Of a stretch of DNA of 64,000 nt, positions 32,612-44,372 are shown one piece after another (the stretch's first letter is position 1; each line of letters starts with the position of its first letter). The notes below the pieces were generated by a model. That model ran no database searches and had not been told where the DNA came from. It worked only from the letters and a program-made list of their open reading frames with translations. A program made the translations under genes and the position numbers. The DNA comes from Actinomycetospora lemnae (GTDB taxonomy: Bacteria > Actinomycetota > Actinomycetes > Mycobacteriales > Pseudonocardiaceae): the NCBI RefSeq assembly GCF_028737315.1, contig NZ_JAQZAO010000002.1, positions 558,001 to 622,000 of the forward strand. Reading direction: 5' to 3'.

Positions 32612-34171
32612 TCAGCCCGCCGGCACCGCCGCCCGCGCCTCGAGCCCCGGCGGCGAGGGGAAGCCCCCGACCGCCTGCTCGAACGCGTGGGCCACGCGTA
32701 GGCAGGTGGCGTCGTCGAAGCGCCGACCGATGATCATCATGCCGACCGGCAGCCCGTCGACCGGCGAGGCCGGGACCGAGGTCGCGGGGTGACCCGTGAC
32801 GTCGGTGGGCGCCGTGTTGATGATCATCTCCAGCGCCCGGGTCACGCTCTCCGCCGCCGGCGCACCCTCGGCGACCAGCGTCGTCGGCAGGATCGGCACG
32901 GTGGGCATGACCAGCACGTCGTGCTCGGCGAGCGCCGCGTCGTAGGCCGCGCGGGCCGTCGGGACGAGGTTGCGCGCCATCGCGTAGTGCCGCCCGTGCT
33001 CGCGGGCCAGCGCGTGGCGCCCGGCCATGGTCACCATCTTCACGGTGTCGGAGAAGAGGTGCCCGCCCTCGGCCCGGCGCCCGCCGTAGTGCGCGATGAG
33101 GTCCGGGTCGTAGAGACCCTCCCAGTTCATGCCGTAGCCGTTGCCCTCGATCATCTGCGCGACGACCCCGTCGGTGGCGACGACCGTCCACACGTCGAAG
33201 GCGTGCCGGTGCCACGGCACCGAGACCTCCTCGACCGACAGCCCGGCGCCCGCGAGCACGTCGAGCGCCGCCCGCACGCTCGCGTCGACCCCGGGCACCG
33301 AGAGGCCCTCGTGCCCGAACCCCTCGGTGACGACGCCGACCCGCAGGCCCTCGGCGCCGCGGGCGATCTGGGCGAGGAAGTCGACCGGCGCGAGGGCGTC
33401 GGGCTGGCGGGGGTCGAGGCCGTCGGGGCCGGCCATGATCCCGAGGGCGAGCGCCGCGTCGCCGACCGTGCGGGTCATGGGCCCGAGGTGGTCGATCGTG
33501 GCCTCGATCGGGAAGGCGCCGGTGTAGGGCACGAGGCCGTGGGTGGGCTTGTGCCCGACGATGCCGCTCATGGCCGCGGGCATGCGCACCGAGCCGCCCT
33601 GGTCGCCGCCGGTGGCGAGGTCGACCTCGCCGGCCGCCAGCAGGGCCGCGCTGCCGCTCGACGAGCCGCCGGTGGTGCGGGTCGGATCCCACGGGTTGCG
33701 CACGGGCCCGGTGTGCGAGGTGTGGCTGGCCCCGGAGAAGCAGAGGTCCTCGCAGACGGCCTTGCCCGTGACGGTGGCGCCGGCCTCGAGCAGGCGCGTC
33801 ACGACCGTCGCGTCGCGCTGGGGGACGTACCCGTCGACGAGGCGCGAGCCGTTGGCCATCGGCACGCCGGCGACCGCGGTGTTGTCCTTGACGGCCACCG
33901 TGCGCCCGGCGAGCGGGCCGTCGGGCGCCCCCTCGACGCGGCAGCGCACGTACCACGCACCCCAGCGGTTCTCGCCCTCGGCGGGCCACGACCAGGCGCG
34001 GTCCGGCGCGGTCGGCGCCTGGGCGGCCCACAGCTCCTCGACGCGGTCGTAGGCGCCGAACGAGCCCTCGACGAGCGGGGCGAAGGCCGCGAGTCCTTCG
34101 GGGTCGAGACCGAGGCGGTCGCGCTCGGCCAGGGCGGCGAGCTCTTCGGGCGTGGGAGGGGTGACGGGCAC
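32612..34171 (-). CDS. Amidase-signature family enzyme
   Basis: 519 residues with a complete Ser-cisSer-Lys triad: Lys95 in VAVKDN, the cis-Ser in GGSSSGS (168-174) and the nucleophile Ser194 in GGDQGGSVRMPA. It hydrolyses a carboxamide to acid and ammonia in the cytoplasm. An N-terminal helical extension of about 60 residues precedes the signature core. It is not GatA, because no gatB/gatC is near and the length and N-terminus differ; a nitrile- or aryl-amide hydrolase is more likely. Start GTG at 34169-34171 follows AGGAG. Confidence 0.92.
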   Translation of the reverse strand: MPVTPPTPEELAALAERDRLGLDPEGLAAFAPLVEGSFGAYDRVEELWAAQAPTAPDRAWSWPAEGENRWGAWYVRCRVEGAPDGPLAGRTVAVKDNTAVAGVPMANGSRLVDGYVPQRDATVVTRLLEAGATVTGKAVCEDLCFSGASHTSHTGPVRNPWDPTRTTGGSSSGSAALLAAGEVDLATGGDQGGSVRMPAAMSGIVGHKPTHGLVPYTGAFPIEATIDHLGPMTRTVGDAALALGIMAGPDGLDPRQPDALAPVDFLAQIARGAEGLRVGVVTEGFGHEGLSVPGVDASVRAALDVLAGAGLSVEEVSVPWHRHAFDVWTVVATDGVVAQMIEGNGYGMNWEGLYDPDLIAHYGGRRAEGGHLFSDTVKMVTMAGRHALAREHGRHYAMARNLVPTARAAYDAALAEHDVLVMPTVPILPTTLVAEGAPAAESVTRALEMIINTAPTDVTGHPATSVPASPVDGLPVGMMIIGRRFDDATCLRVAHAFEQAVGGFPSPPGLEARAAVPAG

Positions 34172-34232
34172 GGCGTCTCCTGTCGGCCGCGGGGCGGGAG
34201 CCCCACCGTAGGGAGCGTGACGGGCGCGCAGG

Positions 34233-35858
34233 TCACGCTGGGGTGACGGTGCCTCCCGGTCCGTCGCGGGTGCCGTCCTCGCCCCACGCCACGTCGGGCG
34301 TCTCCTCCTCGGTGACCGCCGTGTCGGGGTCCGGGGGCCGGCGCACGAGCCAGGCGGAGGTGACGATCCCGATCACCGAGAGCACCGTGACCGCGAGGAA
34401 CGCGACGACGTAGCCCTGGTCCGACGCGCGTTCGGCGACCTCGAGGTACTCGACGACCCGCGGGTCGAACGTCGAGGGCCGCAGCCCCGTCTGTTCGGCG
34501 TTCTCGATCGCGTCGCGCAGCTCGGCCCCGGATTCAGGACTCAGCGGCGGCAGGCCGCGGGCGGCGGCCCCATCGGCCAGCGCCTGCAGGTAGGTCAGGT
34601 GCAGCAGGGCGTAGAGCAGGGCGATCCCGATCGCGCCCCCGCCCTGCTCGGCGGTCGCCGACACCCCCGAGGCCTGGCCGTGCGCGTGCTCGGGCACGGT
34701 GTCGAGGCTCACCGGGTCGTTGACCGTGAGCACCACCGCGAGCCCGACCCCGTAGACCACCAGCCCCGGGAGCAGCCACCAGAACGCGTTCTGCGGCATC
34801 CCGAGCGCGAGCAGGACCCCGGAGACGGCGAGCAGCCCGAACCCGACGACGAGCGGCGGCCGCCCGCCCGCGGCGTCGTACCAGCGGCCGACCAGCGGCG
34901 CGATGACCACCATCGGCACCGTGGTCGCCAGCAGCGCGAGGCCCGCGAGTGCCGGGTCCAGCCGCAGGTTGAGCACCAGCGCGAGGGGCAGGATCAGCCC
35001 CAGGCCCATCTCCGCCATGCCGGCGATGCCCTGCGAGACCGTCGCACCGCGGTAGTCACGGCTCTCGCGCAGCAGGTCCAGGTCGAGCAGCGGGTCCGCG
35101 GTGCGCCGCTCCCACCACACGAACACCACGGCGGCGACGACGGCCACGGCGAGCGAGACGACGACGTCGGGCGCGGTCCACCCCTCGGTGGTCGTCTGCG
35201 CGAACCCGAACACGAGCCCGACGAGGACGAAGCCCAGCAGCGCCGCCCCGACCAGGTCGACGTGCACCCCGCTGCGCCGCGGGCCGTCGGGCGGGACCGC
35301 GCGCAGCGTCGCCCACAGCGTCACCACCAGGAGCGGGAGGTTGATCAGGAGCACCGCGCGCCAGCTCACCCCCGAGGTGAGCAGGCCGCCGATGGTCGGG
35401 CCGAGGGCGCCGGCGGTGGCCGCGACGCCGCCCATCGTGCCGAGCGCCTGGCCGCGCTCCTTCGCGTCGAAGGCGTCGCTGAGGATGGCCACGGTCGCGG
35501 GCAGCATCAGCGCGCCGCCCGCGCCCTGGCACACCCGCGCCGCGAGCAGCACCGCGAAGTCCGGCGCCAGGCCCCCGACCGCCGAGGCACCGGCGAACAC
35601 CACCGAGCCGAGCAGGAACACCCGCCGGCGCCCGAACAGGTCGCCGAGCCGCCCGCCGAGCACCAGCAGCCCCGCGAGCGGCAGCAGGCTCGCGGTGAGC
35701 ACCCACTGCACGAGCTGGGAGCTCACGCCGAAGTCCTGCGCGATGTCGGGCAGCGCGAGCGGCACCGCCGTCTGGTCCACGAGGATCATCGCGTTGGCGA
35801 CCGTCATCGCCGCCAGGACCGTGCGCCGTCGGGCGCGCGGCGCGGTCGCCGTGCTCAT
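34233..35858 (-). CDS. DHA2-family MFS multidrug exporter
   Basis: 541 residues with 14 predicted helices. It has LLVLGGRLGDLFGRRRVFL (motif A) and the DHA2-type VCQGAGGALMLPATVAIL (motif C). It exports drugs or metabolites with the proton gradient. The extra loop near residue 400-450 before the last helices is normal for the family. ATG at 35856-35858 follows GGGGGAGG. It lies 61 bases upstream of the amidase gene on the same strand; a functional link is possible but unproven. Confidence 0.9.
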   Translation of the reverse strand: MSTATAPRARRRTVLAAMTVANAMILVDQTAVPLALPDIAQDFGVSSQLVQWVLTASLLPLAGLLVLGGRLGDLFGRRRVFLLGSVVFAGASAVGGLAPDFAVLLAARVCQGAGGALMLPATVAILSDAFDAKERGQALGTMGGVAATAGALGPTIGGLLTSGVSWRAVLLINLPLLVVTLWATLRAVPPDGPRRSGVHVDLVGAALLGFVLVGLVFGFAQTTTEGWTAPDVVVSLAVAVVAAVVFVWWERRTADPLLDLDLLRESRDYRGATVSQGIAGMAEMGLGLILPLALVLNLRLDPALAGLALLATTVPMVVIAPLVGRWYDAAGGRPPLVVGFGLLAVSGVLLALGMPQNAFWWLLPGLVVYGVGLAVVLTVNDPVSLDTVPEHAHGQASGVSATAEQGGGAIGIALLYALLHLTYLQALADGAAARGLPPLSPESGAELRDAIENAEQTGLRPSTFDPRVVEYLEVAERASDQGYVVAFLAVTVLSVIGIVTSAWLVRRPPDPDTAVTEEETPDVAWGEDGTRDGPGGTVTPA

Positions 35859-35937
35859 GCGCCTCCCCCACCGACCGTGACCCGTCGAGCCTGGCCGGTG
35901 CGGAGGCCGCCGACAAGGGCGTGGTCAGCCGGAGGGG

Positions 35938-36594
35938 TCAGCCGGAGGGGGGACGCGCGAGGCGGCGCTCGACCAGGGGCCCGAGCACGCGCTCGATCGG
36001 CGAGGTCAGGAAGAGCAGCAGCAGCGGCCAGTAGCCCAGCGACGGCGCCACGAGCGTCACCACGAGCACGAGGAGCAACAGCAGGGCGGTGCCGCCGGCT
36101 GCCGTGTTGCGCAGGCCCTGGGCCTCGTCGCCCGGCAGCGAGCGGCGCACGAGCACCGCGGTCACCGTGAGCAGGGCGCTGCTCGCGAACAGGGTCGCGA
36201 CGTAGAAGCGCAGCGTGAACGGGTCCTCGGGGAACGAGGCGATCATCTCGGTGGGGAACGGCAGCACGACGATCGTGAACAGCCACGCCGTGTTGACCCC
36301 GACCAGGGTGTGGCTGACCCGCCGCGCCCGGTCGAAGACCCGGTGGTGGGCCGCCCAGAAGCGCGCGATGACCGCGAAGCTCAGGACGAAGCTGCCGATC
36401 GCCGCGAGGTTGTCGGTGATGACCGTCAGCCCGGAGGTCTCCGGCTCGGCGACCTCGGGGACGAGCTCGGCCAGGGGCAGCACGAGCAGGGTGAGCGCGA
36501 TGGCGACCACACCGTCGCTGAACGCGAGCAGGCGCTCGGGCCCGAGCCAGTCGCCCTGCTCGTCGACCTGCGCGTCCTCCCCCGCCTCGGCCAT
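35938..36594 (-). CDS. TMEM175/DUF1211-type membrane protein
   Basis: 218 residues, six membrane helices. The first helix holds RLLAFSDGVVAIALTLLVL, the FSDGVxAIA hallmark of bacterial TMEM175-like K+ channels. Half-size bacterial forms assemble as tetramers; selectivity for K+ is a family property and not shown here. The start ATG lies 7 bases after the phosphatase stop, so it is the third gene of the HIT - phosphatase - TMEM175 operon. Confidence 0.88.
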   Translation of the reverse strand: MAEAGEDAQVDEQGDWLGPERLLAFSDGVVAIALTLLVLPLAELVPEVAEPETSGLTVITDNLAAIGSFVLSFAVIARFWAAHHRVFDRARRVSHTLVGVNTAWLFTIVVLPFPTEMIASFPEDPFTLRFYVATLFASSALLTVTAVLVRRSLPGDEAQGLRNTAAGGTALLLLLVLVVTLVAPSLGYWPLLLLFLTSPIERVLGPLVERRLARPPSG

Positions 36595-36601
36595 CAGGAC
36601 A

Positions 36602-37213
36602 TCACAGCAGCCCGGCGAGGTGCTGGGTCTCGTTCACCGAGCTCACCCGGCGGGCGCCCGACCGCGAGACGAGCACGCGGGTCACCGACGTGTGGTGCAG
36701 CGGGAAGGTCAGCGGACGGTCGATGCCGAGGATCCCGGTGACGTAGGTGTTGATCACGCCGGCGTGACAGACGACCACCGCGGTGGCCCGCGGGTCCTGC
36801 CGCGCGACGACCGCGTCGAGGGCGCCGACCAGGCGCGCGGTGAACGCCGGGCCGTCGACGTACGACGGGAACACCCCGGACCGGATGGCCTGCCAGTCCT
36901 CGTCGGCGTCGTCGCGCAGGTGCACCGGGCGGTAGGACCCGCGCCCGCGGTCGAACTCGCACAGGTCCTCGACGGCGGCCGGCTCCGGGGTGCCGAGGAG
37001 GCGCACGGCCGGGGCCGCCGACTCCCGGGCACGGAGCATCGTCGAGGTGACGATCTCGGCGACGCCGTCGCGGTCGGGGCCGCCGGCGAGCCACGTCGCG
37101 AAGCGGTCCGCCTGCTCCTGCCCGCGCGCGGACAGGGCCGGGTCCGCGCCCGCCGCCCCCGGCTCGGCGGTCGCCGCGAGGGGCTCGGCGTGGCGGACGA
37201 GCAGCAGCTGCAT
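36602..37213 (-). CDS. Histidine-phosphatase (phosphoglycerate mutase-like) family protein
   Basis: 203 residues. LLLVRHAEP at the N-terminus is the RHG/RHE catalytic motif with the phospho-accepting His, and VVCHAGVINTYV supplies the second catalytic His. Such enzymes remove phosphate from small molecules or proteins; the substrate is unknown. Start ATG at 37211-37213 lies 7 bases after the stop of the HIT gene, in the middle of a three-gene operon. Confidence 0.9.
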   Translation of the reverse strand: MQLLLVRHAEPLAATAEPGAAGADPALSARGQEQADRFATWLAGGPDRDGVAEIVTSTMLRARESAAPAVRLLGTPEPAAVEDLCEFDRGRGSYRPVHLRDDADEDWQAIRSGVFPSYVDGPAFTARLVGALDAVVARQDPRATAVVVCHAGVINTYVTGILGIDRPLTFPLHHTSVTRVLVSRSGARRVSSVNETQHLAGLL

Positions 37214-37220
37214 CGGGCGG

Positions 37221-37649
37221 TCAGGCGTCCGGGACGGCGGCGCCGTGCCCGGCGGCGCGCAGCCCGGCGCGGATCGCCTCGGCGTGCCGGTCCATCTCCG
37301 CCGGGTCCGGGTCGCTCTCGGCCCGGGAGAAGTCGAACGCCTCGAGCCCCCAGGCGGGGTGGACGTGCACGTGGAGGTGCGGCACCTCGAAGCCCGCGAC
37401 CATGAGCGCCACGCGCGGCGGCGACCAGGTGTCACGGATCACGGTCCCGATCGTCTTCGCCACCCCCATGGCGTGCTCGAACAGGCCGTCGGGGGCGTCG
37501 ATCCACTGGTCGACCTCCTCCCGAGGCACGACCAGCACGTGACCGGGCCCGAGGGGGTTGATGGACAGGAACCCGACCACCTGCTCGTCCGACCAGACGA
37601 ACCGTCCCGGGATCTCGCCGTTGATGATCTTGGTGAAGACGGTGGCCAC
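37221..37649 (-). CDS. HIT-family nucleotide hydrolase/transferase
   Basis: 142 residues of the histidine-triad family. The triad HLHVHVHP and the upstream INPLGPGHVLVVPREEV are intact. HIT proteins act on nucleoside phosphoramidates or dinucleoside polyphosphates in the cytoplasm. The GTG start at 37647-37649 has TACGAT exactly 7 bases upstream and no ribosome site. It heads the operon with the histidine phosphatase and the TMEM175-like protein. Confidence 0.92.
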   Translation of the reverse strand: MATVFTKIINGEIPGRFVWSDEQVVGFLSINPLGPGHVLVVPREEVDQWIDAPDGLFEHAMGVAKTIGTVIRDTWSPPRVALMVAGFEVPHLHVHVHPAWGLEAFDFSRAESDPDPAEMDRHAEAIRAGLRAAGHGAAVPDA

Positions 37650-37656
37650 GGCGGGG

Positions 37657-37662
37657 ATCGTA
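37657..37662 (-). promoter_or_regulatory. -10 box (TACGAT on the minus strand) of leaderless HIT gene
   Basis: Reads TACGAT on the minus strand and ends exactly 7 bases before the GTG start. Confidence 0.6.
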
Positions 37663-37771
37663 GCGATGCCGGCGTCGCCCGGGTCGGGTCGTCGGCCCCG
37701 CCCGTATTCTCGGCGGGCACGTTCGGGCACCCCGTCCGCGTTTCACCCCCCACCCCCTCGGAGGAAGCCCG

Positions 37772-39985
37772 ATGCAGCCCTGGCCCGGCACGTCCTATCC
37801 CCTGGGCGCGACCTACGACGGCGCCGGGACGAACTTCGCCCTGTTCAGCGAGGTCGCCGAGGGTGTCGAGCTCTGCCTGTTCGACGAGGCGGGCCGGGAG
37901 ACCTGCGTCCCGCTGCCCGAGCGTGACGGCTTCGTCTGGCACGGCTACCTGCCCGGCGTCGTCCCCGGCCAGCGCTACGGCTACCGGGTGCGCGGCCCGC
38001 ACGACCCGGAGCAGGGGCTGCGCTGCAACAGCCACAAGCTGCTCATCGACCCCTACGCGAAGGCGCTCGACGGCACGCTCGGCACCACCTACGCGTGGGA
38101 CGAGGCGCTGTTCGGCTACCACTTCGACGACCCCGACGAGACCAACCACGACGACTCGGCACAGCACGTGCCGAAGTCCGTGGTGGTCAACCCGTTCTTC
38201 GACTGGCACGAGGACCGCCCGCCGCGCACGCCGTACCACGACACCGTCATCTACGAGGCGCACGTCAAGGGCCTGACCAACCTGCACCCCGAGGTCCCCG
38301 AGGAGATGCGCGGCACCTACTCGGGCGTCTCGCACCCGGCGGTGATCGCCCACCTGCAGCGGCTCGGCGTCACCGCCATCGAGCTCATGCCCGTGCACCA
38401 GTTCGTGCACGACGACGCGCTGGTACAGCGCGGACTGCGCAACTACTGGGGCTACAACACCATCGCGTTCTTCGCGCCGCACTACGGCTACGCGAGCGTC
38501 GGCATCACCGGCGCGCCCGCACCCGGCGCGCACGTGCAGGAGTTCAAGGCGATGGTGCGCGACCTGCACGCGGCGGGCATCGAGGTGATCCTCGACGTCG
38601 TCTACAACCACACCGCGGAGGGCAACCACCAGGGCCCGACGCTGTCCATGCGCGGCATCGACAACCAGGCGTACTACCGCCTCGTCGACGACGAGCCGCA
38701 GTACTACATGGACTACACGGGCACCGGGAACTCGCTGAACGTCCGGCAGCCGCACACGCTGCAGCTGATCATGGACTCGCTGCGCTACTGGGTCACCGAG
38801 ATGCACGTCGACGGCTTCCGGTTCGACCTCGCATCCACCCTCGCCCGGGAGTTCTACGACGTCGACCGGCTGTCGACCTTCTTCGACCTCGTCCAGCAGG
38901 ACCCGGTGATCTCGCAGGTGAAGCTCATCGCCGAGCCGTGGGACGTCGGCCCCGGCGGCTACCAGGTGGGCAACTTCCCGCCCGGCTGGACCGAGTGGAA
39001 CGGCAAGTACCGCGACACGGTGCGCGACTTCTGGCGCGGCACCCCGGGCACGCTCGGCGAGTTCGGGTCGCGCCTGACGGGCTCGTCGGACCTCTACCAG
39101 GACGACGGCCGCCGGCCCTACGCGTCGGTCAACTTCGTCACCGCGCACGACGGCTTCACCCTCAACGACCTGGTCTCCTACAACGAGAAGCACAACGAGG
39201 CCAACGGCGAGGGCGGGCAGGACGGCGCCGACGACAACAACTCCTGGAACCACGGCGTCGAGGGCCCCACCGACGACGCGGCGATCCTCGAGCTGCGCCA
39301 GCGCCAGCGCCGCAACTTCCTCGCGACGCTCTTCCTCTCGCAGGGCGTGCCGATGCTGCTGCACGGCGACGAGATCGGGCGCACGCAGTACGGCAACAAC
39401 AACGGCTACTGCCAGGACTCCGAGATCTCCTGGATGGAGTGGTCGCCCGAGAAGTCGGACTCCGAGCTCATGGACTACACGAGCAAGGTCTCCGAGCTGC
39501 GGGCGTCGCACCCGGTCTTCCGCCGGCGCCGCTTCTTCAACGGCCGCCCGATCCGGCCCGCCGCCGGCGAGCCGGAGGTCCAGCGCGACATCGCCTGGTT
39601 CACGTCGTCGGGCGAGGAGATGACCGACCAGGACTGGGAGTCGGGCGAGGCCGCCGTGCTCACCGTGTTCCTCAACGGCGACGGCATCCTCGAGAGCGAC
39701 CCGCGCGGCCAGCGGGTCGTCGACGACACCTTCCTCCTGATCTTCAACGCCCACCACGAGGACGTCGAGGTCACGCTGCCCGGCGAGGGCTTCCCGCACC
39801 GCTGGGCCACCGTGCTCGACACCACCACCGGCGAGGTCGTCGTGGGCACCACCCGCACCACCCAGACCTGGAACACCCCGCCGCTGCCGGACGACCTGGA
39901 CGACCGCGTGGGCGGCGACGTCCTCACGGTCACCTCCCGCTCGATGCTCCTGCTGCAGCGCACCGACGTGACGGAGCAGGCGTGA
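37772..39985 (+). CDS. glgX: Glycogen debranching enzyme
   Basis: 737 residues. An N-terminal CBM48-type domain ([18 protein letters not shown]) leads into a GH13 barrel with [10 protein letters not shown], the nucleophile region [12 protein letters not shown], the acid IAEPWDVG and the transition-state motif [12 protein letters not shown]. The order and [15 protein letters not shown] mark GlgX/TreX isoamylase-type enzymes, which hydrolyse alpha-1,6 branches of glycogen and release linear maltodextrins. A TATTCT box (37704-37709) and CGGAGGA ribosome site precede the ATG. The stop overlaps the treY start (GTGA), so the debranched product would pass to TreY. Confidence 0.95.
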   Translation: MQPWPGTSYPLGATYDGAGTNFALFSEVAEGVELCLFDEAGRETCVPLPERDGFVWHGYLPGVVPGQRYGYRVRGPHDPEQGLRCNSHKLLIDPYAKALDGTLGTTYAWDEALFGYHFDDPDETNHDDSAQHVPKSVVVNPFFDWHEDRPPRTPYHDTVIYEAHVKGLTNLHPEVPEEMRGTYSGVSHPAVIAHLQRLGVTAIELMPVHQFVHDDALVQRGLRNYWGYNTIAFFAPHYGYASVGITGAPAPGAHVQEFKAMVRDLHAAGIEVILDVVYNHTAEGNHQGPTLSMRGIDNQAYYRLVDDEPQYYMDYTGTGNSLNVRQPHTLQLIMDSLRYWVTEMHVDGFRFDLASTLAREFYDVDRLSTFFDLVQQDPVISQVKLIAEPWDVGPGGYQVGNFPPGWTEWNGKYRDTVRDFWRGTPGTLGEFGSRLTGSSDLYQDDGRRPYASVNFVTAHDGFTLNDLVSYNEKHNEANGEGGQDGADDNNSWNHGVEGPTDDAAILELRQRQRRNFLATLFLSQGVPMLLHGDEIGRTQYGNNNGYCQDSEISWMEWSPEKSDSELMDYTSKVSELRASHPVFRRRRFFNGRPIRPAAGEPEVQRDIAWFTSSGEEMTDQDWESGEAAVLTVFLNGDGILESDPRGQRVVDDTFLLIFNAHHEDVEVTLPGEGFPHRWATVLDTTTGEVVVGTTRTTQTWNTPPLPDDLDDRVGGDVLTVTSRSMLLLQRTDVTEQA

Positions 39986-42312
39986 TCCCGGCGTCCACCT
40001 ATCGGCTCCAGCTCTCGCCCGACCAGCCCTTCGCCGCCGCGCGCGACCTCGTCGGCTACCTCGACGGGCTGGGCGTCGGGGCGCTGTACTGCTCGCCGAT
40101 CCTGCAGGCCTCCCCCGGCTCGATGCACGGCTACGACGTCGTCGACCCCACGCGGGCGAACGACGAGCTGGGCGGCGAGGAGGGCCGGCGCGAGCTGGTC
40201 GCCGCGCTGCGGAGCGCCGGGCTGGGCGTGCTCGTCGACCTGGTGCCCAACCACATGGGCGTGGCGGTGCCCGAGGCCAACCCGTCGTGGTGGTCGTTGC
40301 TGCGCGAGGGCGCGGACTCGCCCTACGCGGACTGGTACGACGCCGACCTCACCCAGCCGCTGCTCGTCCCGGTGCTCGGCTCGCCCGAGGACGTCGAGCA
40401 GCTGACGCTCTCCGACGACCGCTCCGAGCTGCGCTACTACGAGCACCGCTACCCGGTCGCCCCGGGCACCGGGGAGGAGGGGACGCCGCAGGAGGTGCAC
40501 GAGCGCCAGCACTATCGGCTCGTGCACTGGCGGCGCGGCAACGCCGAGCTGACCTACCGCCGCTTCTTCGACGTCTCCGACCTCGCGGCGGTGCGCGTCG
40601 ACGACCCGGCGATCTTCGACGTCACCCACGCCGAGGTCCTGCGCTGGCGCGCGGCGAACGAGCTCGACGGCCTGCGCATCGACCACCCCGACGGGCTGAC
40701 CGCGCCCGGCGCCTACGTCCGGCGGCTGCGGGCGGCGCTCGGTGAGGATGCGTGGTTGCTCGTCGAGAAGATCCTCGGGCCGGACGAGGCGCTGCCGCTG
40801 TCGTGGCCCGTCGACGGCACCACGGGCTACGAGGCGCTGCGCGAGGTCCAGGGCCTGTTCGTCGACCCGCGGGGCGAGGCGCTCATCGACGCCGTGACCG
40901 CCCAGCACACGGGGTCCCGCGAGGGCCTGTCCGTCACCGAGCACGTCGCGAAGCGGCTGGTCACGGACGAGATCCTCGTGGCCGAGGTCAAGCGCATCGC
41001 CGCGCTGGTGCCCGGTGACGACGACCCGGAGAAGGTGCAGGACGCGGTCGCCGAGCTGCTCGGCGCCTACCCCGTCTACCGCTCCTACCTGCCCGAGGGC
41101 CGCGCCGACCTCGACCGCGCCGTCGACACCGCGGCCACCGCGCGGCCCGAGCTCGCCGAGATCCTCCGGCGGATCCACGCGGCGATGACCGCGGAGCCCG
41201 ACGGCCGGCTCACCCGCCGGGTCGAGCAGACCAGCGGCATGGTGACGGCCAAGGGCGTCGAGGACACCACGTTCTACCGCTGGAACCGCTTCGTCGCGCT
41301 CAACGAGGTCGGCGGGGCCCCGGACCGCTTCGGGGTCTCCCCCGTCGAGTTCCACACCAAGGCCGCCGCCCGCGACGCGGCGACCCCGGCGACGATGACC
41401 ACGCTCTCGACCCACGACACCAAGCGCAGCGAGGACGTCCGGGCCCGCCTGGCCGTGCTCAGCGAGCTCACCGCCGAGTGGGGCGCGTTCCTGCGCATCG
41501 CGGCGGCGCGTCACCCGCTGCCCTCGCCGTCGCTGGAGCTGCTGGCGTGGCAGTCGGTGCTCGGGGCCTGGCCCCTCACCGAGGAGCGCCTCCAGGGCTA
41601 CCTGACCAAGGCGTCCAAGGAGGCCAAGCTCGTCACCGCACACGTCGACGCGGTGCCCGAGGTCGACGAGGCGATCGCGGCGTGGCCCGCCCAGGTGCTG
41701 GGCGACGCGGACGCCGTCGCCGAGATCGAGGCGTTCGTCGCGAGCATCGACCGCCACGGCCGGTCCAACGCGCTCGGCCAGAAGCTGCTGCAGCTGGCCG
41801 GGCCCGGCATCCCCGACGTCTACCAGGGCACCGAGCTCTTCGAGTACTCGCTGGTCGACCCGGACAACCGGCGCCCGGTCGACTTCGACCTGCGCCGGCG
41901 GCTGCTCGAGCGCCTCGACAGCGGATGGTCGCCGGCGGTCGACGCCGACGACCTCGAGGAGGTCGCGGCGACGAAGCTCGCGGTCGTCACGGCGGCCCTG
42001 CGCCTGCGCCGGTTCCGCCCCGAGCTGTTCGACGGCTACGCGCCGCTGCCGGCCTCCGGGGAGGCGGCCGACCACGCGCTCGCCTTCGCGCGGGGCGGCC
42101 CGGCGGGGCGCGAGCGGCTGGTCGCCGTCGCCACCCGGCTGCCGGTCGGCCTGCAGGCGGCGGGCGGCTGGCGCGACACCGTGCTCCCGCTCCCCGGCGG
42201 CGCCGACGACTGGACCGACGTCGTGACCGGACGTGCCGTCGACGGCGCTGCGCCGCGTCTCACACAGCTCCTCGACCGCTACCCCGTGGCGCTGCTGGTC
42301 CGACCTGCCTGA
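39982..42312 (+). CDS. treY: Maltooligosyltrehalose synthase
   Basis: 776 residues. Starts [16 protein letters not shown], then [34 protein letters not shown], the nucleophile [10 protein letters not shown] and LVEKIL acid, all typical of TreY. It turns the reducing-end alpha-1,4 bond of a maltodextrin into alpha-1,1, making maltooligosyl trehalose. The GTG start is coupled to glgX. The usual partner treZ is not next in the operon but lies at 56.7 kb on the same strand. Confidence 0.95.
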   Translation: MIPASTYRLQLSPDQPFAAARDLVGYLDGLGVGALYCSPILQASPGSMHGYDVVDPTRANDELGGEEGRRELVAALRSAGLGVLVDLVPNHMGVAVPEANPSWWSLLREGADSPYADWYDADLTQPLLVPVLGSPEDVEQLTLSDDRSELRYYEHRYPVAPGTGEEGTPQEVHERQHYRLVHWRRGNAELTYRRFFDVSDLAAVRVDDPAIFDVTHAEVLRWRAANELDGLRIDHPDGLTAPGAYVRRLRAALGEDAWLLVEKILGPDEALPLSWPVDGTTGYEALREVQGLFVDPRGEALIDAVTAQHTGSREGLSVTEHVAKRLVTDEILVAEVKRIAALVPGDDDPEKVQDAVAELLGAYPVYRSYLPEGRADLDRAVDTAATARPELAEILRRIHAAMTAEPDGRLTRRVEQTSGMVTAKGVEDTTFYRWNRFVALNEVGGAPDRFGVSPVEFHTKAAARDAATPATMTTLSTHDTKRSEDVRARLAVLSELTAEWGAFLRIAAARHPLPSPSLELLAWQSVLGAWPLTEERLQGYLTKASKEAKLVTAHVDAVPEVDEAIAAWPAQVLGDADAVAEIEAFVASIDRHGRSNALGQKLLQLAGPGIPDVYQGTELFEYSLVDPDNRRPVDFDLRRRLLERLDSGWSPAVDADDLEEVAATKLAVVTAALRLRRFRPELFDGYAPLPASGEAADHALAFARGGPAGRERLVAVATRLPVGLQAAGGWRDTVLPLPGGADDWTDVVTGRAVDGAAPRLTQLLDRYPVALLVRPA

Positions 42313-42323
42313 GACTGCCCCGC

Positions 42324-44216
<1,893 letters not shown>

Positions 44217-44361
44217 GGCTCGCCGGGATCGCAGCGAACGCGCTGTTCGCGGCTTCTACGCGCGCGAACTCCCCGTTCACGCGCGCTGGCGGCTCGCCCG
44301 GATCGCAGCGAACGCGCTGTTCGCGGCTTCTAGGCGCTCGAACTCCCCGCTCGCTGGTGCC
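44217..44361. repeat. Tandem pair of about 72-base hairpin repeats
   Basis: Unit 1 (44217-44290) and unit 2 (44291-44361) share GGATCGCAGCGAACGCGCTG and then TTCGCGGCTTCTA; they diverge towards the 3' end. Each contains GCGAAC-GCGCT-GTTCGC (in unit 1 at 44234-44250) and a second hairpin over GAACTCCCCGTTC or its variant. They fill the gap between the convergent nhaA and ferric-reductase-like genes. No coding capacity is supported. Confidence 0.8.
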
Positions 44362-44372
44362 AGCGGGCCGGC

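Noticed and set aside
32612..34171. Amidase as GatA of the tRNA amidotransferase
   Set aside because: The triad is shared by the whole family, but no gatB or gatC is near and the N-terminal extension is unlike GatA.
37439..39799. A 786-codon frame antisense to glgX
   Set aside because: Full-length GlgX motifs on the plus strand explain the region; the antisense product is Val/Glu/Arg-rich with no family resemblance.
39475..42075. An 866-codon frame antisense to treY
   Set aside because: Mirror of a well-supported GH13 enzyme; no start signals or motifs.
44217..44361. Tandem repeat considered as a CRISPR array
   Set aside because: Only two units, with no unique spacers between them, internal hairpins of different kind, and no cas genes in the window.
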